This document shows positions 1 to 7,010 of a stretch of 11,195 nt of DNA, one piece after another. The stretch's first letter is position 1, and every line of letters starts with the position of its first letter. This stretch comes from Euperipatoides rowelli (taxonomy: Eukaryota; Onychophora; Udeonychophora; Euonychophora; Peripatopsidae): assembly GCA_003024985.2 (NCBI GenBank), contig PXIH01S0019070.1; one strand, given 5' to 3'. The notes beneath the pieces were generated by a model. The model was not told the DNA's origin. It saw only the letters and a list, made by a program, of their open reading frames with translations, and did not search any database. The position numbers and the translations under genes were made by a program.

Positions 1-487
1 ATACAAATTTATCAAAATTAAAAAATTGTTTCTACAGTAGGCTATATCCTATTAAAAGCCTGACTTAGACGTTACAATATGCATACAAATTCTTATGTAT
101 AGGCCTACAACTCATCACACTGCCATCTATTTGCATGAACGGACACAAATTCTATGTCGGACGATATGAATATGACCGTCATATGTACACCGTATAGTAA
201 TCCTCATCACAATGCAACATTCTATATACAGTACTTTTCACGTCAAACAAATTTTATTATTCATATGATTTACATTTTAAAATACAATAACTTAATCACA
301 TAATTAAAAAGAAAATAATAAAGCCAAAATAATTTAAAAAATATAACTTATGGTATTTATTTCAATTATAAAATGTTTCAGTAGGGAAAATGTTTTTACA
401 AGTGTAAAAAAAAAAATCAAATTAATTTCTTAAAAAAAAAAAAAAAAGAAGAGAAAAAAAAAGGATGAGTTTTGAAACTTAAATACT
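1..487. other. AT-rich non-coding stretch
   Basis: I see no gene here. The stretch holds A and T runs, including a long A-rich run at about 409-463, and two copies of the TAGGCYTA-type word (around 38 and 100). A slightly GC-richer patch at 100-190 has no open frame of note. Confidence 0.6.
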
Positions 488-538
488 GTAGCCTATATGG
501 AAAATTTATTAAAATAAATTTAATGCCATATAGGCTAC
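488..538. repeat. Nested inverted repeat (13-bp outer arms, 9-bp inner arms)
   Basis: The outer arms GTAGCCTATATGG (488-500) and CCATATAGGCTAC (526-538) are perfect inverses. Inside them AAATTTATT (502-510) and AATAAATTT (513-521) form a second perfect inverted repeat with a 2-base loop. The whole 51 bp can fold into one interrupted hairpin or cruciform. The outer arms carry the TAGCCTA/TAGGCTA word that recurs across the window. It could be a miniature element or a chance fold in AT-rich DNA; the 13-bp perfect outer arms make chance less likely. Confidence 0.75.
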
Positions 539-1270
539 TATTAATAAATTCCATAACTTTATTTATTTACTTTTTATTCTGCTTAAAATGAGCGCAGAAA
601 AGTAACCGTCAAAATAAAATATATTTTATATTAGCATAGTCTATTATAAAAGATATTTTAGCTAATCCTTTCTGCATTTGATCAGTGTTTTGTTTACTAG
701 ATTTAATATTCTCAATGCCAGTTGTGGAAGCAATATTGGGAGTCCGGAAAGTAAACTCTTGCCAGTATTATTATTTCAAACACATAAAAAAAAGAAAACA
801 ACCAAAAAAATAACATTTTGCGTAAAAATATTATTATGCTGTTATTGAAGTAATTAAAGTTAGTCTTATTTTAAAAAAAAATTTGGCTAAGGATGAGAAA
901 TGTTGTTTTTATAAAATATATTAAGATTTATATTTTTTTTTTTTTAAAAAAAGAGAAGAATTATCTGCAGTAGTTTTTTTAAATTAAGGCCAACAATTAT
1001 GCCATAGACGTACTCTATGGTGGGTCGGTCTAAATTTTGTACAGGCTGGTCACCGTACCGTACTTTTATCGCTATGTAGCTCACACTAAACGATAAGCAA
1101 TAACTTTTAGCTTAGAATTTTTTTTTCTCCGTGAAAGGTCTCTTTCACACTCATATTTGAACTGCTAATAACAATAGAACTATGAATTAATCACAGTTCA
1201 ATATTTAATTTTCAAAATTTAATTTATATTTTAGGAGTCCATGATCTCATGATGTTTTTGTTTTTTTCAA
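539..1270. other. AT-rich stretch without recognisable gene
   Basis: Mostly A/T runs. A less AT-rich patch lies at about 985-1095 and has a small hairpin (CCATAG at 1002-1007 against CTATGG at 1015-1020). An 8-bp inverted pair TTGAACTG/CAGTTCAA sits at 1157-1164 and 1194-1201. No open frame, tRNA or family motif was recognised. Confidence 0.5.
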
Positions 1271-1273
1271 ACT

Positions 1274-1294
1274 TCAACACTGATCACGTGTTGA
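1274..1294. promoter_or_regulatory. CACGTG E-box inside a 7-bp hairpin
   Basis: TCAACAC and GTGTTGA are inverse 7-bp arms. Between and overlapping them lie TGATCA and the palindromic hexamer CACGTG at 1285-1290, the canonical E-box bound by bHLH-type factors. A six-base motif is weak evidence alone. It marks the left edge of a less AT-rich stretch running to about 1700, so a regulatory role is possible but unproven. Confidence 0.2.
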
Positions 1295-1645
1295 TGCAAT
1301 GCGATCATTCTATTAATCTATTGCTTGGCGGATCCGATGGCCGGATGAAAGTCCATTCTATTCAACTTACAACCTACATTTTTCAGGCTAATCAACGTAT
1401 TGTCGATTAGAACTACCATGGAACTTAGGTTAAACACGTCGTGAGCGGTGAAAATTGTATGATGATTGTATCGTCTAACTGGGGGCTAAATGTTACTTGT
1501 GCTTCTGGAATAATTTCATCAATTTGTTGCTAAAGTTATTTGTTGGTTGCAAGAGCAGAGCAAGAAAAAAATTGATGGTGGGTGTGGGGGGATCATGGAC
1601 ATCATGGCATTTGGCAGGCACATCAGAAGTTGAGGATGCCCACCA
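1295..1645. other. Less AT-rich stretch, function not recognised
   Basis: Base composition here is visibly richer in G and C than in the flanks, with scattered CpG (for example GGCGGATCCGATGGCCGG near 1327-1344). An open frame of 66 codons starts with ATG at 1497 and ends at 1697, but its translation has no motif I recognise and it runs through the palindrome at 1646. It could be part of a transcribed non-coding exon or an old repeat. Confidence 0.3.
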
Positions 1646-1675
1646 CTGTCATCTAAATTATAATTTAGATGACAG
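1646..1675. repeat. Perfect 30-bp palindrome
   Basis: CTGTCATCTAAATTA (1646-1660) is followed directly by its exact reverse complement (1661-1675) with no loop. A gapless 15-bp-per-arm palindrome is unusual by chance. It could be a cruciform-forming site, the fused ends of a miniature inverted-repeat element, or a dimeric protein-binding site. Confidence 0.85.
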
Positions 1676-1777
1676 AGTGTATTTAAAGGGATTTTAACTA
1701 GATATGTATTTATAACGGATTAACAAAGTTTAAGGATATGATATAGGTAGCCTACATGAATAATAGCCTATATAGCC

Positions 1778-1817
1778 CAATGAGCTAGAATAAGACTATT
1801 CTTATTCTAGCTCATTG
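1778..1817. repeat. Perfect 17-bp inverted repeat, 6-base loop
   Basis: CAATGAGCTAGAATAAG (1778-1794) and CTTATTCTAGCTCATTG (1801-1817) are exact inverses around the loop ACTATT. Copies of TATAGCC lie close outside both arms. RNA from either strand would form a perfect 17-bp hairpin. That is too short for a typical microRNA precursor unless the flanks also pair. Confidence 0.85.
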
Positions 1818-1887
1818 ATATAGCCTACTGTTGAGTGCATGTAAGTTTAGCTAACTTTGATATAGTCTTTATGTACTAGTTTAAAAG

Positions 1888-1990
1888 CCCGTCAAAAAGC
1901 GCCATCTATGGACAGAAAACAGCGAAAACATCTTCGGGCTTCATCGACTCGCCGAAGATGGCCGAGCAGCGTGACAGACATCATGACCAA
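1888..1990. other. GC-rich islet with CTCF-like word, 9-bp hairpin and good-context ATG
   Basis: This roughly 100-bp patch stands out sharply from AT-rich flanks. It contains GCGCCATCTATGG at 1899-1911, whose core resembles the animal CTCF recognition word on the reverse strand. It also has inverted arms CATCTTCGG (1929-1937) and CCGAAGATG (1952-1960). On the plus strand the right arm ends in an ATG (1958-1960) in a strong initiation context, CCGAAGATGGCC. That ATG opens a frame of only 16 codons (MAEQRDRHHDQTCLLL) before a stop. It could be an insulator or promoter-type element, a first exon with a short upstream frame, or a repeat fragment; I cannot choose. Confidence 0.35.
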
Positions 1991-2402
1991 ACTTGCCTTT
2001 TATTATAGTTAGATTTATTTTTATTATTAATATTAATTTTTATTATCGAATTGAAATATTTATTTATGAATTTAAATTGATTTTGATTTTTAATTGTAGA
2101 TAGTTATGACTGAATCTTTATATTTAGACGAAAGATATATTTATGACATGTAATTTTGTTAGATTATATTTATTTATTGAGGGTTAATATTTTTGATATG
2201 TAATACTTTTGTCATTATATTTATAAATAGAAAGTTTATATTTTTGGAAAGTCGTGTTTAAGGTGGTGTTTTGTAATAGTATTTCTAAAGTAATATATAG
2301 ATTTACTGATACTATGTAATGTAAATGTTATAGAAGGCATGTTTAGATTCATTTTGATGTAATGTCGATTTTTAGTAATGAAAAAGTGTAAGAAGAAAAG
2401 TT
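1991..2402. other. T-rich AT stretch, nothing recognised
   Basis: Dominated by TTTATT and ATTTTT words. The minus-strand open frame covering 2236-2451 begins in homopolymer-derived Phe/Pro codons opposite the G run and looks fortuitous. Confidence 0.6.
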
Positions 2403-2417
2403 GGGGGGGGGGGGGGG
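2403..2417 (+). repeat. 15-base G homopolymer
   Basis: An uninterrupted run of 15 G on the plus strand is followed by A7 and a purine-rich tail (GAGGGAAAAAGAAG). The strand asymmetry gives a roughly 50-base polypurine tract (about 2384-2440) that could adopt G-quadruplex or triplex structure. The exact count may be a sequencing approximation. Confidence 0.85.
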
Positions 2418-2825
2418 AAAAAAAGAGGGAAAAAGAAGTGAGTTGTAACATTTAGATGGATCTAATATAAAAAGGGAAAAGAATTAAAAGGAATCATTAA
2501 ATGGATTGTTTTTTTTTTTTTGCCCAAAATAGAAGTGTGATATAGATTAGTGAGTGGTGTAGAGGAGCATGAGTCCTAATACCTAGAATTTAAATTTTAA
2601 TTAAAAATTAAAATATGATGCAGAATAAAATACCACATCAATATTATTTATATTGTAAATCATGTTTTAATTTTTATGATCATTTGAAAGATTTAAGAAG
2701 AGTTAATGTCTATACATACTAACATTTTATAATATTGATGCTGCATTTAACTGATGTGTTATTGCAGTCTAAAAAAAAAAAGATTATTAAAAAAGAAAAA
2801 AAAAAAAGTCCACAAATATTCATTA
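2418..2825. other. AT-rich stretch with small inverted repeats
   Basis: ATTTTAATT (2594-2602) and AATTAAAAT (2606-2614) form a 9-bp hairpin. CATCAATATT (2636-2645) and AATATTGATG (2731-2740) are a separated 10-bp inverted pair. Poly-T (near 2509) and poly-A runs (near 2771 and 2800) flank these. No coding signal was seen. Confidence 0.5.
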
Positions 2826-2927
2826 ATGGCACCACATTCTTCTTTGGCCTGGATAGTGGGTGCAATTAGATCTCAAGCATCCCCTGAGAGGCACATTACA
2901 AATAATTACTGTATGTTGCTACCTTAA
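2826..2927 (+). other. GC-richer islet with a 33-codon open frame
   Basis: This patch reads open from an ATG at 2826 to a TAA at 2925-2927 and begins MAPHSSLAWIVGAIRSQASP. It is clearly less AT-rich than its neighbours, as an exon or a transposon fragment would be. The opposite strand is also open over most of it (…CNVPLRGCLRSNCTHYP…), so the coding strand, if any, is undecided. There is no family match I can name. A short polyA tract (2797-2808) lies just upstream. Confidence 0.2.
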
Positions 2928-3654
2928 ATCTTTCTAAAAATTTCCATATCTCTATATAGAATGATTACAATTTTTAAAATAATTTAAAAAAAAAAGGGTA
3001 TAAAATTAGGTTATAGAAAGCTTACTCTAATTAGGCCTAATTATCTAAATATAAATGACAAGGAATATGAAAGTTTAAAGTTTTATTCTTCATATCATTT
3101 CTGCTTTCAAACTTTGTTTTGTGTCAACACAGCTTTCTAAAAAATGTCATAAGATAGATTGTTTCTCGGTCTCCATTCTTCAAAAATCTATCGTACTTTT
3201 TATTATTCCAAAGCTGTCAATACTTAGATTTATAATTCCACATCTTGAGCATAAATTGTGTAGTTTAGATTTAGAACATGTTTGATTTAAAATATCGGAG
3301 GGACACATTTCTCTGAATGTCACAGATTTGCAGGTTATCACACTAGTATAGTGAATTGAAACAACAAAAGGATTTTACAAAAAAAAAGTCTAGATGAGCA
3401 AAGCCATTATTAAAAGTGAAAAACAATGAATAGGCTAGATTTTAATTTATTTTAAAAATGCATTATAAATGTTTATGGCTTTTTTTATAACTAAAATCTA
3501 TAATTATGGTACTTGAAATAAGAAATAACACAATACAATATACATTTGAGTTATTTAAATTAGACTAGGCATACAGTTTATCTTTACAGTACAGCAATAT
3601 AAAAGAAATAAAATATCAGTTGGTTTAAATGTATTGATTGTTATTGTGTATATA
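2928..3654. other. AT-rich stretch with one 16-bp palindrome
   Basis: The only clear structure is TAATTAGGCCTAATTA at 3028-3043, a perfect palindrome made of two homeodomain-type TAATTA cores around GGCC. The rest is AT-rich sequence without open frames or motifs I recognise. Confidence 0.5.
3028..3043. repeat. 16-bp palindrome with two TAATTA cores
   Basis: TAATTAGGCCTAATTA reads identically on both strands. The centre is the TAGGCCTA word repeated in this window, and each end is the TAATTA core preferred by many homeodomain proteins. It may simply be an extended copy of the dispersed word. Confidence 0.5.
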
Positions 3655-3790
3655 TTGTCCAAAAAATGATGGAATGGGGGAGACATGTGGTATGGTCTTC
3701 CTGAATCCAATACTGTTAGGTTGTAAGCATTAATTAAAGAATTATGTAAAAAAGGCGATGTCTGAGAGAAAACTGAAGCTACCTCTCGGA

Positions 3791-3836
3791 ATGCGTGTTG
3801 TGCATTCTGGGACCATCAAGAATGCACCACACGCAC
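3791..3836. repeat. 18-bp inverted repeat, 10-base loop, CCCAGAATGC core
   Basis: ATGCGTGTTGTGCATTCT (3791-3808) and AGAATGCACCACACGCAC (3819-3836) are inverse at 16 of 18 positions around the loop GGGACCATCA. On the minus strand the left arm plus adjoining loop reads TCCCAGAATGCACAACACGC, containing the CCCAGAATGC core of the vertebrate ZNF143 (Staf) site. The hairpin and the factor-site readings are alternatives. Confidence 0.7.
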
Positions 3837-4078
3837 TTATGCTGCAGTCTTTTCTTTTATGATGTTTCACTTTTAGTTTACTTTTACATTTTTTGTTCAA
3901 CAAAATGCCATGCTTAATTAGGGTACCTACGGACGTTTAATGAAACACAGAAACAACTACCAAATTTTACCTCATCTAAAGTTCAGGAGATTGTTTCCAA
4001 ATACCGCAAGTGCGCCGTTTTGAAGAACAGTCTTTTAAAGAATTCCAATTCTAACCAAACAACTGTGCCTAGGCAATT

Positions 4079-4098
4079 TTGCAGTGCATTGTGGTAAA
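4079..4098 (-). promoter_or_regulatory. ZNF143/Staf-like site
   Basis: On the minus strand this reads TTTACCACAATGCACTGCAA. It is close to the long Staf/ZNF143 consensus (YACCCACAATGCAYYGCG-like), differing mainly by one missing C. These sites drive snRNA, tRNA-Sec and many housekeeping promoters in vertebrates. Use of the same word in this organism is assumed, not shown. A second CCCAGAATGC core lies about 280 bp to the left. Confidence 0.3.
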
Positions 4099-4230
4099 TC
4101 TAAGGTTCATGAGCATGGCGCTTAACAAGGATGACCCCCCCTGCCCACCACCCTCTTCGAACGAATAAGTGTGCTTGTGCATTCTACGATCTGTAAGATT
4201 ATACCTAGCCTTCACTTACTTGAAAATGAT

Positions 4231-4266
4231 GGCTGATTGTGCATGTTACTAACATGGCACTCAGCC
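4231..4266. repeat. Imperfect 16-bp hairpin
   Basis: GGCTGA (4231-4236) pairs with TCAGCC (4261-4266). CATGT (4242-4246) pairs with ACATG (4252-4256) around a 5-base loop. The TTGTG/GCAC segments between pair partly with bulges. The plus-strand RNA would make a compact bulged stem, too short for a usual microRNA precursor. Confidence 0.55.
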
Positions 4267-4270
4267 AAGC

Positions 4271-4447
4271 TATTTTCTGCTTTTGATTTTCTACGCAGTA
4301 GTTTATACAAAAACTTTTGTTGTTGTTTTAAATATAGACCTAGTCATTAAATTCGTAAGTTTTAAAAATGCTTATACAGGGTTCCAACTGATTGAGTTTC
4401 TTTTTCTCTAACTGGGAAAAAGATTCAATTTTTGTTTTCACTTGCAG
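4271..4447 (+). other. AT-rich stretch ending in a splice-acceptor-like tract
   Basis: No gene is seen. The last part (TTTTTGTTTTCACTTGCAG, ending at 4447) is an excellent 3' splice-site consensus: a pyrimidine-rich run ending in CAG. Confidence 0.4.
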
Positions 4448-4505
4448 TATAATTTCTCCAGATGTAGGTTACAGTATTACTAGATTTGTTAGATTCCCTA
4501 AATGA
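4448..4505 (+). CDS. Candidate terminal coding exon, protein unknown (low confidence)
   Basis: The segment begins right after a strong acceptor (TTTTCACTTGCAG). After one leading base it is open for 18 codons, translating IISPDVGYSITRFVRFPK, to a TGA at 4503-4505. The composition is protein-like, with no poly-Lys or poly-Phe runs, unlike most chance frames here. No family is recognised. The region after the stop stays fairly GC-rich to about 4610, which could be 3' UTR. A possible AATAAA lies far downstream, near 4905. Evidence against: only 18 codons, no upstream partner exon found, and good acceptor-like tracts arise often in T-rich DNA. Confidence 0.18.
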
Positions 4506-5564
4506 AAATAAGGGACATCCTCCCAGGAAGGAAGGGTGGGATACCTCCAAAACAACCATTGAGGAGATATATTTTTTTATACAGCCTCCCCTCCCACATC
4601 AGAGCTTAAAGGTCAAATGTAACAATTTTTTTAAAAAAATAATTTTATTATTGATTTTCAATTATTGATTTTAAAAAAAAATCCACTGGAAAAAAAAAAT
4701 TAAAATGCATACAAAAAAGTTATTTAAAGAAAAAATTAAGACTATCGCTATCCTCAGTATGAGATTACAAATTGAAACTTTCACATTTTTTTTGGTTTAA
4801 GATTATTTGATGACAAAATTCTCTCTACAGCTGTTTTCTTTGTAATGATTTAACATGTAAATAGAGGTATGTTCTACTTGTATAAAGTAATTTTGGTTTT
4901 TTAAAATAAACAAATTGGACCATAATAGCACAAAGGATGAATTTGATTATGATTTTTTACAAGTAATCAAACATTTAGACCATATGATTTCCAGCCTTAT
5001 GCTGACAAATAAAGCAAATATTCTTTAGTAAAAGTATAGCAAGCTCTATTCATTTATAGCCTATGATGTCACAAAATATCTCCCCTGGTGTGTACAGTTG
5101 ACAATGTTGTTTTAAGGGGGGGGGGGAGCTAAAGACAATTATTTTAAAAATTGAATTGTAAATAACAATTTTTTAAAAAAAAAAAATTTTCTGGTGGAAA
5201 TTTAAAAAATCTTCTCCCATTCTACTCCACCAAAAGGATACCCCCTGTTTGAATTACAAGTAAACCTAGTTAATCCACACATGAATACTCTTTTTTTTTT
5301 GTAGTATCAGAGAAGTAAGAATTAAAGATTTGAAAAAAAATAAAAAAATTTTTACATTGAAAATAAAAATCTATGAAGGAATTGTCATTATGCTATGCTC
5401 TTGTCTTTATCCAAAATGGCAGTCAGCTTTCAATAGATCATTAAATTATATTGTTAACAGCTGCTATTTATTCAAAATGATAAAATATTTCTTCTGTAGA
5501 AAAAAAAAATAATAAAGCATGTGTTAATCTTTTAATATACAGTAGATAAACAGACTGACAAAAG
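4506..5564. other. AT-rich stretch with low-complexity runs
   Basis: A near-duplicate of ATTATTGATTTT lies at about 4646-4672. A TGATGTCA ATF/CREB-like word is near 5063-5070 and an 11-base G run lies at 5116-5126. A polypyrimidine tract ending in TAG near 5304 resembles a splice acceptor. Open frames of 60 codons at 4486-4668 and 5330-5512 run into A/T homopolymer codons and look fortuitous. Confidence 0.5.
5116..5126 (+). repeat. 11-base G homopolymer
   Basis: An uninterrupted run of 11 G lies in otherwise AT-rich DNA. It is one of three G or C homopolymers in the window (with 2403-2417 and 7509-7521). Confidence 0.8.
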
Positions 5565-5581
5565 TGAGTACCGGTAATAAA
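5565..5581 (+). repeat. 17-bp dispersed repeat, copy 1 (TGAGTACCGGTAATAAA)
   Basis: This 17-mer, built around the palindrome TACCGGTA, recurs exactly but inverted at 9575-9591. Similarity does not extend clearly into the flanks beyond A runs. It may be the conserved end of a short interspersed element. Confidence 0.6.
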
Positions 5582-5854
5582 AAAAATAGCATTTCATTCA
5601 GGTTAATTTATTCTAAATTCTATAATTTAAAATGGACACCAATTATTTTTGTTTTATAAATTTTAGAATAGTAATCTGCTGCCATCAAAATATTTAATTC
5701 TATTTTAGCAGAAGCAGTAGATTTATGTGACTGCCTATGTTAAATGAATTTGAGATTTACAGGAACTCACTTGAAAATCATGATTTCACTGATTTGATAG
5801 TAAAATAAAGATTAGCGTAAACAGAGATGGCAAATCTATAACACACGAACACGG
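5582..5854. other. AT-rich stretch, nothing recognised
   Basis: No open frame, repeat or motif of note was seen between the 17-bp dispersed repeat and the hairpin that precedes the foldback element. Confidence 0.5.
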
Positions 5855-5886
5855 TGCATAATGTGTACAATACTACACATTATGCA
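5855..5886. repeat. Perfect 13-bp inverted repeat, 6-base loop
   Basis: TGCATAATGTGTA (5855-5867) and TACACATTATGCA (5874-5886) are exact inverses around CAATAC. It lies only 22 bp left of the large foldback element. It may be an independent palindrome or mark a recombination-prone insertion site. Confidence 0.85.
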
Positions 5887-5908
5887 TGTGTAATAAATAA
5901 GAACTTTT

Positions 5909-6140
5909 GGGACGGTACACATTTGTAGCCCCGAGGGCTTAAGCAATTTTGATAATTTTATTTAACGAAAATATAGAATAGACACTCACCTTCAAAGTGG
6001 TATATTGGAGAATACTTAGTTGTCTACGGTTCGCGCTCGTTTTAGCAAAAAACAACCTCGGAAAACTTCGCTTACATGTTTTTCTTGCCATTTCTGTTAA
6101 ATACCCCCTGGTGAGTTTTACTATAAATGCTAAAGGAGCT
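5909..6140 (+). repeat. Left arm of foldback element
   Basis: The arm starts GGGACGGTACACATTTGTAG and ends near TAAAGGAGCT. Its inner 13 bp (6128-6140) pair only loosely with 6331-6340. It is the inverse of the right arm, and the pair would extrude as a cruciform or transcribe to a long double-stranded RNA. Confidence 0.85.
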
Positions 6141-6330
6141 AATTTTACAATCTTACAAGTCTGCATCATAACGAGGTTATGAGTTTTTTTTGGTCTAAAA
6201 CTAGGTATAATTTAGGGATTTCAGATCCGAGTTGTTGTTTTTTTTTTTTTTATGATGGGTGTATTTGTGGGTTTTTGGGTGTTTTATTTCAAACACCCAA
6301 AAATCCACCCTTCATTCAAAAAAAAAAAGT
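6141..6330. repeat. Foldback spacer with two internal hairpins
   Basis: CATAAC (6167-6172) and GTTATG (6176-6181) pair perfectly around GAG. A larger hairpin pairs 6267-6284 with 6291-6308 (GTGGGTTTTTGGGTGTTT against AAACACCCAAAAATCCAC, 17 of 18) around a 6-base loop. It is flanked by T13-ATGATGGGTG on the left and a matching CCACCCTTCATTC-A12 on the right, so this part is itself a nested foldback. Bases 6182-6236 have no inverted partner, which makes the spacer asymmetric. Confidence 0.7.
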
Positions 6331-6559
6331 AGCTATCACGTTTATAGTAAAACTCACCAGGTGGTATCTAACAATAATGNCGATNTAAACATGTAAGCGA
6401 TGATTTCCGAGGCTGTATTTTGCCAAAACGAGTGTGAACTGTGGACAACGAAGTCTTCTCCAATATGCCACATTGAAGGTGAGTGTCTACTCTATATATT
6501 CGTTAAATAAAATGATCAAAATTGCTTAAGCCCTCGAGGCTACAAATGTGGACCAGCCC
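6331..6559 (-). repeat. Right arm of foldback element, with two ambiguous bases
   Basis: This is the inverse of 5909-6140. Positions 6380 and 6385 are N, the only ambiguities in the window. They fall where the two arms differ most, which suggests assembly or consensus conflict between arm copies. Confidence 0.85.
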
Positions 6560-6950
6560 CAGAAATTTTATCTATGACAACTGATGCCGCCACAAATATG
6601 ATGATTAAACGTAATGGTTTGTGAATTTCTTAGTGAAAAAAGTTCAGTAACCTATTGTGCAGTTCCATTGCATTATACAAATGGCCAAATATTGTGCGTG
6701 GAAACAAGTATGAGCTCATTTGTATTGTACTCTTGGAGGTAACACATTTTGAACTTTATATCTGCACATGCTCTAAATGATTGTCTGTTCTTAAAGTGTT
6801 AGAGAAGGTGGATTCCCAATATGGCGGACCTCTTATGGACAATAATGTTTGCTGGTTTAGTCTTGGTGACACACTAAACATTTTAAAATAATAAAGTAAA
6901 CTTCAAGTGGCACACTAGTCGGAAAACATGCATGATTTAGTAATTATTTT
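6560..6950. other. Moderately AT-rich stretch with a weak exon-like segment
   Basis: The segment 6663-6738 is bounded by TTGTGCAG on the left and GGAG|GTAACA on the right and is open in two plus-strand frames, but its acceptor has a poor pyrimidine tract. An AATATGGCGGAC word near 6819 resembles YY1-type sites. No identifiable protein was found. Confidence 0.25.
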
Positions 6951-7010
6951 TAATTTAATCGTATAAGAAAATAATTGATGCATTGATTTTTTTCTTATAC
7001 AATTAAATTA
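6951..7010. repeat. 20-bp inverted repeat, 20-base loop
   Basis: TAATTTAATCGTATAAGAAA (6951-6970) and TTTCTTATACAATTAAATTA (6991-7010) are inverse at 19 of 20 positions. The 60-bp unit has the size and AT content of a very small inverted-repeat element or a hairpin RNA. No target duplication is evident. Confidence 0.75.

Larger units (their letters stand above)
3655..4270. other. Longest GC-richer non-repetitive island
   Basis: About 600 bp here are richer in G, C and CpG than the surroundings. They carry two hairpins (3791-3836, 4231-4266), two ZNF143/Staf-like words and a C7 run at 4135-4141. No open frame of useful length exists on either strand. The combination suggests a promoter or other conserved non-coding element, but no TATA box or start site can be fixed. 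Confidence 0.35.
5909..6559. mobile_element. Foldback / long-TIR non-autonomous element, about 650 bp
   Basis: Two arms of about 230 bp are inverted copies. The core 217 bp (5911-6127 against 6341-6557) aligns without a gap at roughly 87% identity by eye (about 28 differences, two of them opposite N). The arms end together at GGG...CCC (5909 and 6559), which fits defined termini. The 190-bp spacer is asymmetric. I found no transposase and no convincing target-site duplication, so the superfamily is unassigned. Both arms carry GTGAGT splice-donor-like words (AAGGTGAGTGTCTA, CTGGTGAGTTTTAC). Open frames of 60-76 codons across the arms are in both directions and look fortuitous. An alternative origin is a local inverted duplication of host DNA. 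Confidence 0.75.

Noticed and set aside
2236-2451. 71-codon minus-strand frame with Pro and Phe runs
   Set aside because: Its N-terminal Pro residues come from the G15 homopolymer, and the rest is AT-rich chance sequence.
5287-5320. Possible 10-base microexon (acceptor near 5304, GTAAGA donor-like site)
   Set aside because: Poly-T tracts ending in TAG are common here, and a 10-base exon cannot be supported without transcript data.
5939-6182. 61- and 76-codon frames inside the foldback left arm
   Set aside because: They lie on opposite strands across the same inverted repeat and the mirrored arm does not preserve them. They are best explained as by-products of the repeat.
6663-6738. 76-bp exon between TTGTGCAG and GTAACA
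   Set aside because: The acceptor lacks a pyrimidine tract and two frames are open with no recognisable peptide; kept only as a remark in the block entry.
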